A stretch of DNA of 64,000 nt from Thecaphora thlaspeos (Eukaryota; Basidiomycota; Ustilaginomycetes; Urocystidales; Glomosporiaceae): positions 62,001 through 126,000 of the forward strand of contig UWYS01000015.1 of NCBI GenBank assembly GCA_900291925.1, in the 5' to 3' direction. The translations under genes and the position numbers were made by a program. The notes beneath the pieces were generated by a model, which did not search any database, had not been told where the DNA came from, and saw only the letters and a list, made by a program, of their open reading frames with translations. Shown one piece after another: positions 10,233 to 22,062 of this stretch. The stretch's first letter is position 1. Each line of letters opens with the position of its first letter.

Positions 10233-11339
10233 GTGCTCCTCTTTCTAAAGATAGGCTGGTTCTTGGCCTTCATCCTCGTCTCCCTTTCCGTCCCTGCTGC
10301 GGGCGAAGGCGGCGCAACGAAGAGACAGTTACCTACTTTTTTTCCTGGTACGTCTTGTGAGTCTCAGATCCGTCCTTACTAGCTGGTCTACGTCTCATTG
10401 TGCTCGCTTGTCTCTCCCGTACGCTACCACCACCAACTACGATACAACAACAGAGGTGCAATCCTTTCCAAGGCACCGACGGAAGACAATGTCAAGGTGC
10501 TTTCGGTGCGTTCGCTACCGTCCTGTCCCCTCCCCATCTTTTTTTTTTTTTTCCTCACCAGTCCACATTGCTGACTCTCGAACGAGACCCGGATACAACG
10601 ACGCTTCAGGTCCTTGCAACAACGAATGTTTCGCAGTGAACAAGGACGGTCAGCCAGGTTCTTTTACAGCTCTTTCTCCTCGAACTCGAGATCAAGATGC
10701 AGGGTGCACGTTGAGTGGCACAAACTACAACCCTTCGACGTTGTGATTGGCAGTCTTACGTTGCTGAAAAGTTCGCATCCTTGAAGGGTGATTGATACGG
10801 GCCAGAATGGCGTCATATGAGCACCGTGTATTAGCAAAGGCCCCACCTTCTGCTCTCTGCCGAGCATGAGCGGATGAGCTCCTTGTGACTGTGTCTGAAG
10901 TGCACCGCCCGCGTTTTGCTCGCGTGAGATAAGGAACGATCCTCCGGCCTTTTGCGCCGATGCCGGCAAGAACAACGATGGTAAGATCCCGCTCCTTCCC
11001 CTCCCTCGACGCAACGTCCATACGGCGTGCTCATCTAGCTTTCAATCCACCGATCGAGCAGGTACCGAGTTCAAATACACCAACAATCGCTTCTCGGACG
11101 CCAGGGTGAACGAGGACGCAGGAGACAAGAAACTCAAGCACGTGCTCCTCTCCAACGGCTGGGTCGCTACCATGCACATGAACAACACGGCAGAAGAAGG
11201 CTTCGTGTTCGGTAGAGATTTCTGGATGGATGGACAAGAGGAGGGGGAGGTCGTCATGCTACGTTCGCTGGTCGAGGAGGTACAGGAGCTGTTCCTCAAA
11301 GCCCAGGAGGGAAAGAAGAGTCGTCGATCCGTCGCCTAG
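10233..11339 (+). CDS. Tentative multi-exon small gene with signal-like leader (structure unresolved)
   Basis: Several pieces on the + strand look coding, but I could not join them confidently. The first piece, 10233-10347, encodes a hydrophobic leader, LKIGWFLAFILVSLSVPAAG, followed by a Lys-Arg site, and ends at a good GTACGT donor. Middle pieces around 10454-10510 and 10590-10655 can encode cysteine-bearing peptides such as CNPFQGTDGRQCQGAF and GPCNNECFAVNKDGQPG, in frames that depend on the splice sites chosen. A later piece, 10935-10979, reads NDPPAFCADAGKNNDG and joins at a GTAAGA donor to 11062-11339. The last exon encodes about 92 residues (FKYTNNRFSDARVNEDAGDK, then SNGWVATMHMNNTAEEGFVF) and ends at a stop at 11339. 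No in-frame ATG precedes the leader. The family is not recognised; a pseudogene is possible. Confidence 0.33.
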
Positions 11340-11462
11340 CCCCCATGCCCTTTGGCCCAAGCCGCGTTTGTCCTCGATCGACCCGTCTAAAAGACGCGTG
11401 AATGCACTCGTTGTCTCGACGTCCTCATCGCCGTTCCCCAAGCACGCCCTCGCTCGAGTATA

Positions 11463-12374
11463 CTAGCGCTCTTGCTCCGTTGCGGCGTGGGACGAAGTCT
11501 TTGCACGTGACACCTCGGCCATTTCTTCCACCTCTCTCATATCCAGCCCACGAATGACCGTCGCGCTATCGCTGCTATCGTTCCTGACCTTGATGCCGGG
11601 TTGCAGAGGTGTTTCGCGCCAGGTCAGGCAGATCTGATCGTTGGAGAGGTGATACTGCGGAATGGCGGCCGACGTTGTAAGCGATCTGGGTACGGTGTCG
11701 GTCGACTTGACAGAGGTGTGCGGAGGTTGTGCAGCGATGGAGGGCGTGGTGGATGCGTCGTCTTGCGTCCTGGCTAGATCGAGTCGTTGCAATTCGTGGA
11801 CGACAGCAACGGCGTCTCCGGTCGATGCATCCGACCCGGTCTGTCCCTCTATCGACTCTCCTTCTGCCGCCCCGAAGTCGGACGTTGTCGCATGGACGCT
11901 TTCAGCCTCTTCCTCTTCCTCATTCTCGACCATCTCACAAGGATAATTCTCGATACCTTGTACGTTTGCCTGAAAGATGGACGCAAGACAAGCGGCCTCC
12001 TCCGGTTTGGTTCTCAAGATCCCCTCGATCTTGGCCTTTCCCTCCTTGGCCTCGCTTGGTCTGCAAGACTGCGGATCGATCGAAACGACCGACATCGTAC
12101 CTTCCTGAACGTCCTTTTGGTCGATTACAAGAAAAGACCGCGCAGCATACGGTCCGTCTGCGTCGAAGAGATGGCCGATCACCCAGCGAGATACCTCGTG
12201 TAGTGTCCAGTTGGTGAAGTCGCCGTGGATCACTTCGACGTGTTCGGTGTCGATGTAGAGACCCTGATTGGCGCTGTGACAGGCTGAAGAGAGCCAAACG
12301 GGGTCGACGGAACAGAGAAGGAAGAGCGGGATCTTTGTGCAGTGCAGTCCGCCTGGGTAGAAGGGTGAGGCCAT
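11463..12374 (-). CDS. Unidentified acidic protein
   Basis: A single open frame from the ATG at 12374 gives 303 residues. The first 150 residues look folded (MASPFYPGGLHCTKIPLFLL, then SVDPVWLSSACHSANQGLYI, then WTLHEVSRWVIGHLFDADG and YAARSFLVIDQKDVQEGTMS). The middle is acidic and low complexity, and the end again looks ordered (YHLSNDQICLTWRETPLQPG). A splice-acceptor-like TTCAG lies directly before the ATG. Upstream (about 12430-12600, minus strand) a further open stretch reads LLRKRASILTYLVGRPKKLL and MGPATITDTAQSAPLPF, so the true protein may have an extra N-terminal exon; I could not find a donor in the right phase except a weak GTCAGC. I do not recognise the family. Confidence 0.6.
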   Translation of the reverse strand: MASPFYPGGLHCTKIPLFLLCSVDPVWLSSACHSANQGLYIDTEHVEVIHGDFTNWTLHEVSRWVIGHLFDADGPYAARSFLVIDQKDVQEGTMSVVSIDPQSCRPSEAKEGKAKIEGILRTKPEEAACLASIFQANVQGIENYPCEMVENEEEEEAESVHATTSDFGAAEGESIEGQTGSDASTGDAVAVVHELQRLDLARTQDDASTTPSIAAQPPHTSVKSTDTVPRSLTTSAAIPQYHLSNDQICLTWRETPLQPGIKVRNDSSDSATVIRGLDMREVEEMAEVSRAKTSSHAATEQER

Positions 12375-13249
12375 TCTGAACACGAGCGGGAGAAAAGATT
12401 AGAGGGGGTCGGGAGAGCGAGGGTGATACGGACAACGAATGGCAGAGGAGCTGACTGCGCCGTGTCGGTGATGGTGGCGGGTCCCATCCTCAGGAGACTC
12501 TGTCTGAAGCTCAGCAGCTTCTTTGGTCGACCCACCAGGTACGTAAGGATGGAGGCGCGCTTCCTGAGAAGCTTGAGAGCTTCCCTTGCTGCGCCCTCCG
12601 CCGCAGTCGGGCGGACGTCATTTTTCCGAGCTTCTCACTCATATTGCACTTCGCCTGTAGCTGCGGTGCCGCTCCGCTCCGCCCGGCTCCGCACAGTCAC
12701 GCCGCCGTCACCGACCTTTATTACAAAAGCAACACGCAAGGCGCTCTCGACGCCAATCCCCCCCCCAAAGCCAAGCCAAGGATCCCTTCTTCGGCCGCGC
12801 CGTGGTGCCTCTTGGAGCCGCTGCCTCTTTGTGCGGTCAATTGACTGAACTCTGAGCCCTACCTCTTCTACCTTCCTCCTCGAAGCACACGCAACGACAC
12901 CCGGCGTGCAGGCTCTTCGACATTGGCGAGCCACGAAGGCAAGGGTTGCAAGGCGCGCACAGACGCAGACAATCGGCCGTCCGTCGGATGGGCTTCGTCT
13001 GACAGTAGTCTGCCGTGCTTCTTGTTTGTTTGGAGTCATTCTCGTTCTGTCTGCGGTCATCTGGGTGTTTGTACACTACAGTCCCCTCGTGCCCACGAGG
13101 TCAGATAGAGCGTGCGGGCCTCGTGGAACGTCGAGGACGTGTAGGAGGAACATAGTGAAGAGGGACGGTTCGTTCAAGGCAGGCTGTGATGCTGTGTAAG
13201 AAGGTGGTTGATGTGGACACGAGGGAGAGGGAGCGAGAGGCAGCTTTAT
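12375..13249. other. Region between the unidentified gene and KGD1 3' end
   Basis: The left part may hold an upstream exon of the unidentified minus-strand gene. The remainder (about 12650-13250) lies downstream of the KGD1 stop. Open frames on both strands here are compositionally biased and show no recognisable protein. Confidence 0.4.
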
Positions 13250-16200
13250 CTAGTGCTCGTCGCTGGCCTTGCGGCTGAGGTCGAAGGCGTCGCGCAGGTA
13301 CGCCTCGACCTCGGCCTTGTGGGCGACCTTGGAACCCGTAGCGACCGACGACGATGGTGGCCTGGACGCAAGCATGACCAGGTCGTCCTTGTGGTGCTGC
13401 GTGTGGCGGCAGGCGGTCCTTAGGCGCGGCTGGAGGTAGGACCAGGCGCCGTTGTTCAGCGGCTCCTCCTGGCAGAAGACCAAGTCGGCCTTGGGGTACT
13501 TGTCGAGCGCCGCGACGACGGCCTCGTAGTCGAGCGGCGAGAGCTGCTCGATCCTCGAGATGGCGACGTCGTTGATCTTGTTCTCGCGCCTCCAGTTGAG
13601 AAGCGCAAAGTACGTCTGGCCGAACGTGAGGATGTGGCGCTTGATCTGGTCGTCGGCCACCAGCGAATCCTTGCCCTCCTGAGCGTGCGGCTCGGCGATG
13701 AAGCGCTGGAAGCCGCTGCCGGGCAGGAAGTCTTCGAGCTTCGAGCGCGCCTCGGGGTGTCGTAGCAGCGACTTGCTGAAGAAGTGGACCAGCGGCTTGC
13801 GGAAGTCGCGGTGCACCTGTCGCCTCAACACATGGAAGTAGTTGGCGGGCGTCGTCGGGTAGACGACGGCCATGTTCGAGTCCTGGTGCTGGCGGTTGAT
13901 GCGCTCCGACGTAGGGAAGCGGAAGGGGTGGTCGTCGCAGAGCTGGAGGAAGCGCTCAATACGGGCGCTCGAGTGCTCGGGGCCCTGGCCGTCGTAGCCG
14001 TGCGGCAGGTTGAGCACGAGGCCGGTGCGCTGGAGCCACTTGCGCTCGCCCGACGCGATGAACTGGTCAATGACGCACTGGGCGTTGTTGGCAAAGTCGC
14101 CGAACTGCGCCTCCCAGATGGTGAGGTTCTTTGGGTCGACGAGCGAGAAGCCGAGCTCGAAGCCCATGCAGCCGAACTCGGAGAGCGAACTGTTGCACGC
14201 GACAAACGGCGCCTGCCTGTCGTCGATGTGCTGGAGCGGCGTGTAGGTCCGCTCGTCCATCTGGTCGTGGAGGACCGAGTGGCGCTGCGAGAAGGTGCCG
14301 CGCTCGACGTCCTGGCCCGAGAGGCGGACGTAGTAACCCTCCTTGACGAGCGAGCCGAATGCGAGCGCCTCGGCCGTGCTCATGTCAATGTTCTTGCCCT
14401 CCTCGACCGTCTTGCCGCGCGTCTTCAGAATGCGTCCGAGGTTCTTGTGGACGTTAAAGTCCTTCGGGTACGACGAGACCGTCTTGCCAATGTGCTTGAG
14501 CGTCTCCTGCTCGACACCCGTGTCCTTGTGGTCGAGGATCTTCTCGGCCAGCTCCTTGGGCGACGGGAAGCCCTCCCAAGCGCTCGAGAGCCACTCGCGC
14601 TCCTCGGGCTCGTAGTTCTGGCTCTTCTCCGCCGCCTCCTCGAGCATGCCCCAGACCCACTTCTGGTGCTCGTCAATGTCGCCCTGCGAGAAGCTGCCCT
14701 CCTCGACCAGGCGCGCGGCGTACTTCTTGAGCGTCGGCTCCTGCTTGCCGATCGCCTCGTACATCCGCGGCTGGGTGAACGAGGGCTGGTCGGTCTCGTT
14801 GTGGCCGTGCCTGCGGTAGCAGACGATGTCGATGACGACGTCCTTCTGGAACTTGGCGCGCCAGTCGGCCGCGAGCTGCGAGACGAACGCGACCGCCTCG
14901 ACATCGTCGCCGTTGACGTGGAAGATGGGGGCGTCGACCGACTTGGCAATGTCCGAGCAGTAGGGCGTCGAGCGCGAGAAGCGCGGGTCGGTGGTGAAGC
15001 CGATCTGGTTGTTGACGACGATGTGAATGGTGCCGCCGGTCGCGTAGTTGGGTAGGTTGTACATGCCCATCGTCTCGTAGACGACACCCTGTCCGGCAAA
15101 AGCGGCGTCACCGTGCATCAGCACCGCCATCGAGCTGCGGTGCTCCTTGTCGCCGGCAAAGTCCTGGAGCGCGCGCGTCTTGCCGAGCACGACGGGGTCC
15201 TCGGCCTCGAGATGCGACGGGTTGGCGACGAGCGAAAGAGCGACCTTCTTGCCCGACGGCGTCGGTCGAACGTAGTTGGCACCGAGGTGGTACTTGACGT
15301 CTCCGCCGCCCTCGCCGTCGTCCTCCTTGCCGGCAAACTGGTGCAGGATGCCCTCGATCGGGCGTCGGATGACGTTGGCCAGCACGTTGAGGCGGCCTCG
15401 GTGCGGCATGCCGATGGTGATCGAGCCGACGCCGTGCTCGACCGAGCGGTCAATGAGCGTCTTGACACCGGGGATCAGAGCCTCGCCTCCCTCGAGGCCG
15501 AAGCGCTTCTCGTTTGGGTACTTGGAGGCGATGAAGCGCTCAAACGAATCCGACCAGATCAGGCGGTCCAGGATAGTCCGCTTCTCCTCGACCGTGTACT
15601 TGAACGGCTCAGGCGTCTCGATGCGCTCGCGCAGCCAGTCGCACTTTTCGCGGTCGGGGATGTGGACGTACTGGACGCCGATCGAACCGCAGTACATGCG
15701 CTTGCACGCATCGATGATCTCGCGGATCTTGAGCGTCTGAACGCCGGCCTTGACAAAATTGGGAAGCAGGCCCGGTCCCAGGCGCATCTCGCGGTCCAGG
15801 TCCGACTCGGACCAGCCGTAGTGCTCGATCGTCAACTCTTCGGGGATTTTCGGGTCGAGATCCGGGTCGAGGATGCCGAGCGGGTCAAGGCGGGCGATGC
15901 GGTGGCCGCGGACCTGGTAGGCCCGAACGAGGAGTTGGAGCTGGCCATGGGGACAGGGGGGCGCGGTCAAAGGTAGCGAGGGGGAGGACAAAGTAGAATT
16001 AGCACAGCTGTTCCGAGCCATGAAGCCAACCATCGAGCTTGCATCGGACCGTCGTTGACTGCCTTGTTGGCTACGACAAGATCGCACGATAATGAGGCGT
16101 AGACGAGAGGGAGAGAGAGGCGCCGAGGCGACACCACTTACCTTGAGGTGGTCATCGACGGACTCGGCGGAGCCGATGCCAGAGACATCGACGGGCGGAG

Positions 16201-16564
16201 CGTCCATGGGGATGGGCATGAGCGAGGGAGGGGCACGGAATGCCTGCTCGCTGGGGAGGCCCTTTGCGAGGCCGCTAAAGTAGACGTCCCAGCTGGCGTG
16301 GACTGACGAGGGGTCCTGCTTCCAGCGCTTGTGCATCTCCTCGGCGTAGTAACTATTGGTCGTGTTGATGAACGTATCGCTGCCCGAGGGAGCCTGGGGT
16401 TTCGCCGGGGCGGGGCTGGCCTGTGACGGCGTGGCGGTGGACTTGTAGGTGCGTGCGAGCATCGGTGTGGCGGCGACGCGGGCCAGCGCGGGCGGCGACG
16501 ACGACGACGACGATGCCCGGAGGGTGGCGCTCGGGAGCGCGCGCGAGCTGAGATTGCGCAACAT
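13250..16564 (-). CDS. KGD1: 2-oxoglutarate dehydrogenase E1 component, mitochondrial
   Basis: Two exons, 16564-16142 and 15940-13250, encode about 1037 residues, the usual size for fungal Kgd1. The start [19 protein letters not shown] is a typical Arg/Ser-rich mitochondrial presequence; an acceptor-like CTGCAG just upstream suggests a 5' UTR intron. The N-terminal E1o segment reads [20 protein letters not shown]. The thiamine diphosphate core includes [16 protein letters not shown] (about 317), [15 protein letters not shown] (about 417), [17 protein letters not shown] (about 447) and [15 protein letters not shown] (about 518). The C-terminal transketolase-like part has [19 protein letters not shown] and [15 protein letters not shown]. 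The enzyme decarboxylates 2-oxoglutarate and passes the succinyl group to E2 in the TCA cycle. The intron is 201 nt, a multiple of three without stops, so the frame stays open if it is retained. Confidence 0.96.
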   Translation of the reverse strand: MLRNLSSRALPSATLRASSSSSSPPALARVAATPMLARTYKSTATPSQASPAPAKPQAPSGSDTFINTTNSYYAEEMHKRWKQDPSSVHASWDVYFSGLAKGLPSEQAFRAPPSLMPIPMDAPPVDVSGIGSAESVDDHLKVSGVASAPLSPSRLRLIIVRSCRSQQGSQRRSDASSMVGFMARNSCANSTLSSPSLPLTAPPCPHGQLQLLVRAYQVRGHRIARLDPLGILDPDLDPKIPEELTIEHYGWSESDLDREMRLGPGLLPNFVKAGVQTLKIREIIDACKRMYCGSIGVQYVHIPDREKCDWLRERIETPEPFKYTVEEKRTILDRLIWSDSFERFIASKYPNEKRFGLEGGEALIPGVKTLIDRSVEHGVGSITIGMPHRGRLNVLANVIRRPIEGILHQFAGKEDDGEGGGDVKYHLGANYVRPTPSGKKVALSLVANPSHLEAEDPVVLGKTRALQDFAGDKEHRSSMAVLMHGDAAFAGQGVVYETMGMYNLPNYATGGTIHIVVNNQIGFTTDPRFSRSTPYCSDIAKSVDAPIFHVNGDDVEAVAFVSQLAADWRAKFQKDVVIDIVCYRRHGHNETDQPSFTQPRMYEAIGKQEPTLKKYAARLVEEGSFSQGDIDEHQKWVWGMLEEAAEKSQNYEPEEREWLSSAWEGFPSPKELAEKILDHKDTGVEQETLKHIGKTVSSYPKDFNVHKNLGRILKTRGKTVEEGKNIDMSTAEALAFGSLVKEGYYVRLSGQDVERGTFSQRHSVLHDQMDERTYTPLQHIDDRQAPFVACNSSLSEFGCMGFELGFSLVDPKNLTIWEAQFGDFANNAQCVIDQFIASGERKWLQRTGLVLNLPHGYDGQGPEHSSARIERFLQLCDDHPFRFPTSERINRQHQDSNMAVVYPTTPANYFHVLRRQVHRDFRKPLVHFFSKSLLRHPEARSKLEDFLPGSGFQRFIAEPHAQEGKDSLVADDQIKRHILTFGQTYFALLNWRRENKINDVAISRIEQLSPLDYEAVVAALDKYPKADLVFCQEEPLNNGAWSYLQPRLRTACRHTQHHKDDLVMLASRPPSSSVATGSKVAHKAEVEAYLRDAFDLSRKASDEH

Positions 16565-17970
16565 GACCGGCGAGCTGGGTCGTCTGCAGGCAGAGGCAAG
16601 ATGAGTTGGGCGGGAGGAGGAAGGCCGGACAAGGCGGGGGCCAAAGACGAGGCGGGTCAGCAAGCGATCCAGAACAGGGCTAGAAGGGCGATCTGGTCGA
16701 TGCGGTCGGGAGAGCCTATAGCTTGCCGGAGCACGCGGGTGGTGACTTACGATGAAAGGTGAAGAGGTCGATAGCAGAAGGTGTTCCCAGCTCTTGTCCT
16801 GTGCGCTTGGGAGGCGATCAAGGTTCTAGAAATGGAGTCGAGTGGCGGTGGGTCGTGATCCGGACCGCGCGGCAAGGAAGAGGAGGAAGAGGGAGGACGG
16901 GGGGAGGGGGGCGATCGCGAGGAAAGCCAGGGCGAGAGAGGGTGGCGTAGGGTGACGTTGTGTGGTGGTGGTGGTGATATGGGATGGACGGCGTGTTGGT
17001 TCGGGCGACGACGCATAGTGCCGAGCGAGAGAGGCTAGGGTGTGGGCCGGGCTGGGCTTGGCTTCGTCTAGGGCCTTTGCCCGCTTGCTCGTCACGGGAC
17101 CGTCGCCTTGGCCGAGCCAGCGGCTGCGCTGCGCGGCGACGGAAAGGCCGGCTCGAAGATCGAGCAGGCAGGAAAAAAAAAAAAAGGGCCGACTGGTGAC
17201 TTTGACTGGCGAGCCAGGCGGCGTGGATCGAGGGTTTACCCAGCGCCACGCCAGGCAGAAGAGCCGGGTGGAGAAAACCTTCGATCTGCGCCCGGCCCGC
17301 TCCCCGGCCCCCGATTCTCGAAATTAGTCCTTAGCGCGGCCAGGCCGCGAGCACGGGCGGAGAGATCCGCGCGACAGAACGCTTTCCCATCCGCCTCTCC
17401 CGTCCGGCCGTCCATCCTCGCCGTCCCGGGCCGCTCCCTACGGCAGCGGTGGCGGCGGCCCAATCGGACCATGCTTTGCCACGCAAAGGCCCGAGGCTGC
17501 AACTAGCCAGACAGGAACTTGACGTGGTACAAAGAGAGGGGAGATGGCAAGACGGCCTTCGGGCCACCTCGACGCTCAGCTCGCACAGTTCGACATCGGC
17601 GGGTCGACCCTCTCTACTTACTGGACCCCACACTACCCCGCTGGACCAGAACGACTACCTCTCGTTCGCCCAACTTGTGCTGTCAGAAGGTTCGAGTTTC
17701 ATAGTGGCTACTGAACAGAGAGGCGAGTTAGGTATACAGTGTACAAAGATGAGAGGTAAAACGCAAAGAAACACGGTCGTGGCTGGGGGAGGGTGGGATC
17801 GTGAGATGGGAGGCCGAGGTGTCGTGTGTAACATCGAGTCTGTCGTCGTATCATACGTTTCTTTTCGTTCTTGGTTCTCTTTCGTCGTCGTTCCGTGTGG
17901 CACCGCAATCGCCGTCTCCGTCTCCCCTCCCCTTTTTTTTTTTTTTTTTCCCTATCCCTGCGCGCTCCGC
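16565..17970. other. Intergenic region upstream of KGD1 and downstream of the transporter
   Basis: This 1.4-kb region contains the KGD1 promoter and probably a 5' UTR intron (acceptor near 16584). A T-run occurs at about 17931-17949, just past the transporter stop codon. Open frames here are low complexity; no gene is supported. Confidence 0.45.
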
Positions 17971-19906
17971 TTAGCAGGCCTGGTCGCGCGCCTTCTCCTG
18001 CTGCTGCCTCTTCCACAGTTCGAGCTTCTCTCGTCGGACCTTGAGGCTCTTCTTGACGTTGAAGCCGCCGGTGAGGGTGGACCTGACCTCTTCGAGCGAG
18101 AGCTTGGACGTCTCGGGGTAGAGGAAGTAGACAAGGGTGAGGAACACGACCGTGAGGCCGGCGTACAGCCCAAAGGCGCCCGACGGCGTGATGGTCGTCA
18201 TGGTCCGCAGGAAGGTCGACGAGATGATCAGGTTGCCGGTCCAGTTGCAGGCCGTCGAGATCGAGGTGCCCACCATGCGCGTCTGGGTTCCGAAGAACTC
18301 GCCGTGCTGCCACGGGACTGAGCCCATGCCGGCGGCGTACGAGGCGATGTAGAAGACCATGAACGTCAGCATCAGGCTGGTCAGGTAGTCGGGGTAGGGG
18401 AAGCCCTCGAGCAGCTGCTGGTCGGTCGGCTTGAGCATGAAGTAGAAGACGATGGCCGTGCACGTGAGGAACGTGATGACCAGCGGCATCGTGATGAGCA
18501 GCAGCTTGCGGCGTCCGAAGCGGTCGATGTACTGGATAGCTCAAAGACGAGGGAAGAGGAAACTCTGACGTCAGTATCTTTGTCGGAGAGCTCGCAATGC
18601 AGGGCAAGGGTCGCGCTGCGATGCCATCACCACGCGTGCACGCGCCTCGGCTCACCTTAAGCGTCACAAAGGTAAAGAGACAGTTGGTGCCCGAGATGAT
18701 GAGGCCGGTTGCGGTAGGGTTGGCGAGACCGGCGGCCTTGAACAAGCTTCCGCTAAAGTACATGAGCTGCGAGGCGATGCGGAGGATGACGGTGATGAGG
18801 AGAGTCAGGGTCGGGTGGTGTCAGCCGGTTGGTCCTCGATCATTCCTTTGTCAGTAGCTGAGGGAGCGGGAGGTCACACGTACCGAGTTGAAACCGCACA
18901 GCTGCTGGGCAAACATGAGGGACGAGCAGATGAAGACGGCCCGACGCGTAGGGAGGTCGGTCCAGAGGAGGGCAATCTTGCGCTTGACGCCGATGTCGTC
19001 GACCTCGATGTGCCTCTTCATCACCCTGACCTTGGCCTGGATCTGCTCCGGCGTCGCGACGGGGTACATCTTTGTCATAGCCGCCTCGGCGTCGGCGAAC
19101 TTGCCGCTCTTGACCATGTGACGCGGCGACTCGGGCATGAAGAAGTGGATGCCGATCATCTGGATGATGGGCGGGACGCCGCCGACTGCGATGATCAGCC
19201 GCCAGCCGTGGTTGACGTTGGCAAAGGCCGCTCCGAAGGCGTAGGCGATAACCTGACCACCCGTGACGGCGACGGAGTTGACCGTCGCGAGGCGTCCGCG
19301 GTGCTGAGCCGGTGCGATCTCCTGGATGTAGACGGGGACAAGGCTGGCTGCGCACCCTACGCCGGCGCCCATGATCAAGCGGCCAGCGCTCATCTTCCAG
19401 AGGTTGTTGGAAACACATTGAATAATTGTTCCGATGATGAAAAGGACGTCGCAGAGGAAGAGGAGCCACTTTCGTCCGATCTTGTCTGCGATCAGCCCAG
19501 AGAAGAGCGACGCAACGATGGCACCGACGGTGAGCGCCGAGGTGATGAACTCCTTGTTGCCGTCGGAGAGCTGCTTGCCGAGGTCGTCGTCGACGATGAC
19601 GAGGATCGACGAGATGGTACCGGTATCGTAGCCAAAGAGGAAGCCACCGATGGCACTGAAAATGGTGAGACCCCAGAGGTACAACGAAGTGCCTTTGCCC
19701 TGGCCGGCCGCCTCGATCTCGGCCTCGTCGAGCACCTGGCTTAGCTCGTTGACGCCAATGACTCCCTCGGTTTGGTCAACGGACTGCGTCTTGAGCGCCA
19801 CCGGATCGTCGCAGCCCAACGTGCCGCTGCATTCCCTCTTGGGGTCCTTTTCCTTGGTGGCACTGGATTCAATAGACGAGCGTCGTTCTTCTGCCGGAGA
19901 GATCAT
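17971..19906 (-). CDS. Sugar/myo-inositol transporter (major facilitator superfamily, Itr-like)
   Basis: Three exons, 19906-18884, 18766-18656 and 18531-17971, encode about 564 residues, with phase-0 introns. The first 90 residues are hydrophilic and cytosolic. Membrane segments begin at LYLWGLTIFSAIGGFLFGYD and the GYDTG motif follows. Family signatures are ADKIGRKW, GRLIMGAGVGCAASLVPVYI, PAQHRGRLATVN, FFMPESPRHMV, QQLCGFNSLMYFSGSLFK and YLYPETSKLSLEEV-like sequence near the end. The combination GYDTGTISSILV, ELxSxxKEFITSA-like spacing and FNSLMYFSGSLFK resembles the Itr1/Itr2 myo-inositol/H+ symporter branch more than hexose transporters. Substrate is inferred from that resemblance. The frame stays open for 127 codons before the chosen ATG, including a His-rich stretch, but contains no other ATG. 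Confidence 0.85.
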
Positions 19907-20518
19907 TGTCGAGCTGTGGGGGTGATGGTGGTGGTCGTAGGTAGTGACTCCGTGATGGTGGTGATGTTGGTGCGGATTCTGCGAATAAGGCAGTGATGGT
20001 GGAACGACTGAGCTCTGACGGGAAGCTGTTGGTCGGATGAAGGTCGAGAGGGTTGGTAGGGGAGGTATTTGACCGTTTGGTGAAGCGTATTGGCGGATTG
20101 CGATTCTGCTGCTGCTGCTGCTGCTGCTAGCGGCTTGTGAGGTCCGAGATGAGGACGAGATCGAGCGAGGGAACGTTCGAGAAGCGGGCACGGCTAGGTC
20201 GGGAACGGGTAGGGCGGGTACGAAGCCGGCTCTTGATGGGCAATAATAGGCAGCAGGGCAGGTGCGAGACGGAATTGCAATCGACAAAGGGAGATGCGCG
20301 TCGATGCTGTGCGTCGGAGCGTGTCAACGGAAGTGCGGGCGGGAAGACTACAACAGCCGTGGCGTCTACGTATCGGTGTCGAGGTGGGATGAGATACGGG
20401 CTGGAAGCGGCGCGTGACGATGGCGTGGCTTTTCGTTATTTGAGCTTGAGGAAGAATGGAAGCAGAAGAGGGGCCAGATGGTCCTGCTCTGCAGAGGTGG
20501 GAGGGTGGAAGATGCCGT

Positions 20519-20537
20519 GTGTGTGTGTGTGTGTGTG
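20519..20537. repeat. GT dinucleotide microsatellite
   Basis: About nine GT units in a row are visible in the upstream part of the transporter gene. Confidence 0.9.
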
Positions 20538-22046
20538 AGGGGAGACGGGCCAGGGAGCCTCTACATGGATGGTGTACTTGTGCTTTCGCCGTGGGAGGCT
20601 GATGACCCTGGAAGGATGAATGGCAACACGTCCATTACTACAACACTAGGTCTGTAAGACTGCTGCACTACATTTACTGTTACTCGTTTCTTACTACACG
20701 ACGATGGGTCGCGGTGGATGCACCTTTGCATGAAAACCCGGGGGCGGGGGCGGGGACGTGGCATGTGTGAGGGTGGTGTGGTGTGGTGTGGCAATAGCTC
20801 TGCTCTGATGCCGTGCACTTGCGTAGCGAGGGTGTCGTGGGGGAGATGAACCAATGGCGCGACGCACTGGAGCATGGCGAGGCACGAGGCGGGTAGCGTG
20901 CGTATGTACAGTACGTGGTGGCCGGCGCTCACAGGCAGAGCCGTTACAGTGCCGTACGGTACAATTATGTACAGAAGAGATTTCAGGGGTGGGCGGGGAA
21001 GACCATAGGCAATAGCGATCGCGGTTGTATGAACACACACGCTTAGCCAGTTGCGGGGCAATACATACGAGGCCCCGCCAAGACGGAGCTGGCCAGACGA
21101 GCGCTGATATGGTCTAGGTTGCCGTCCGGAGGAGCAATGGCGGACCGGTCTCTTGCTCGCTCCGTCGCCAAGCTACTACTGTAAGTGAACTGTAAGGTCT
21201 CCAAGGCCGGCCATCTCGATCCACGCCCCTTTCTTTGGCTGTAGAGTATGTAAGCGGCAGCTTTGCTCGAGTTTCAGGATCTCGCCAGCAGACGTCGGTC
21301 CCCATAGATACTGTCCCATGTCTGCGAGCCTCCTTGGCCCGCTTGCGACCCAATAATCTTGAATGGAAAGCGTGGCAGCACATCACCGAGCCTCTTGCAA
21401 ACACTGCTGTACGTCTGGTGCTCTTGGCCTTCTCATCTCCCACCATGATCGAACCGCCTGCCTGGTCTGGCCCCACAGTGGTCTGAGCGACGAGTGCATT
21501 CTTTTCTCCCTTTTTCACTGTGCGATAGCAGAGCTCCTTGCTCGTCTTTGGACCATGAAATGGTCCTCCACCACCGGCCCTCTGCACGCACCTTCCGCCA
21601 CCCTTGCCATGCATTGAGCCCACATCCCGTCGCATCGCATGTGTCTTTGTCCCCGCACCGTGTGGATCAAAGGCAACGACGTGCGATCCCACTCCCTACT
21701 CTGTTGCGACGTCGAGCGCGGTCCGGTAGATTGAAAGGGTGAAGCGCCTTTTGTGGGGTGCGCAGGACCAAGGGGTGAGCGGGCTTGTCGTTGAGCCTTG
21801 AAACCTCCGCGCTGCTCTTGCGCGGCATCCCAGAGCGGACCGGGCATATAGTATTGTCGAGCTCGATGGTATCTCGTAGTTAGCCCTTCAGCTTGACCGA
21901 ATACATCCTATGCATCACATGTCATTACTTGCCACCCGCTCAAGAGGGACAATTGTCGTCGTTGAGGTCCGGACAAGCTCGCAAGGGCAGGGAGAAGAAG
22001 CTCGGGAGGTGAATCTAGATGGAAATGGCCGTATCGGAAACAAGTC

Positions 22047-22062
22047 GGGGGGGGGGGGGGGG
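22047..22062. repeat. Homopolymer run of about 16 G
   Basis: An uninterrupted G run lies in the gene-poor region. Such runs are prone to length error in assemblies, so the exact count is uncertain. Confidence 0.85.

Noticed and set aside
12549..12848. Plus-strand frame with a presequence-like start (MEARFLRSLRASLAAPS)
   Set aside because: Poor start context, overlaps the probable upstream exon of the minus-strand gene, and the rest is low complexity.
13784..15055. 423-codon plus-strand frame opposite KGD1
   Set aside because: Antisense shadow of a conserved enzyme; the sequence is repetitive Arg/Leu/Val with no domain.
20727..20760. G-rich block as a second quadruplex promoter
   Set aside because: It lies in a gene-poor stretch with no gene start nearby, so no role can be suggested.
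21114..21692. 192-codon minus-strand frame in the gene-poor region
   Set aside because: Starts at a non-ATG codon, has no recognisable domain and no neighbouring splice pattern.
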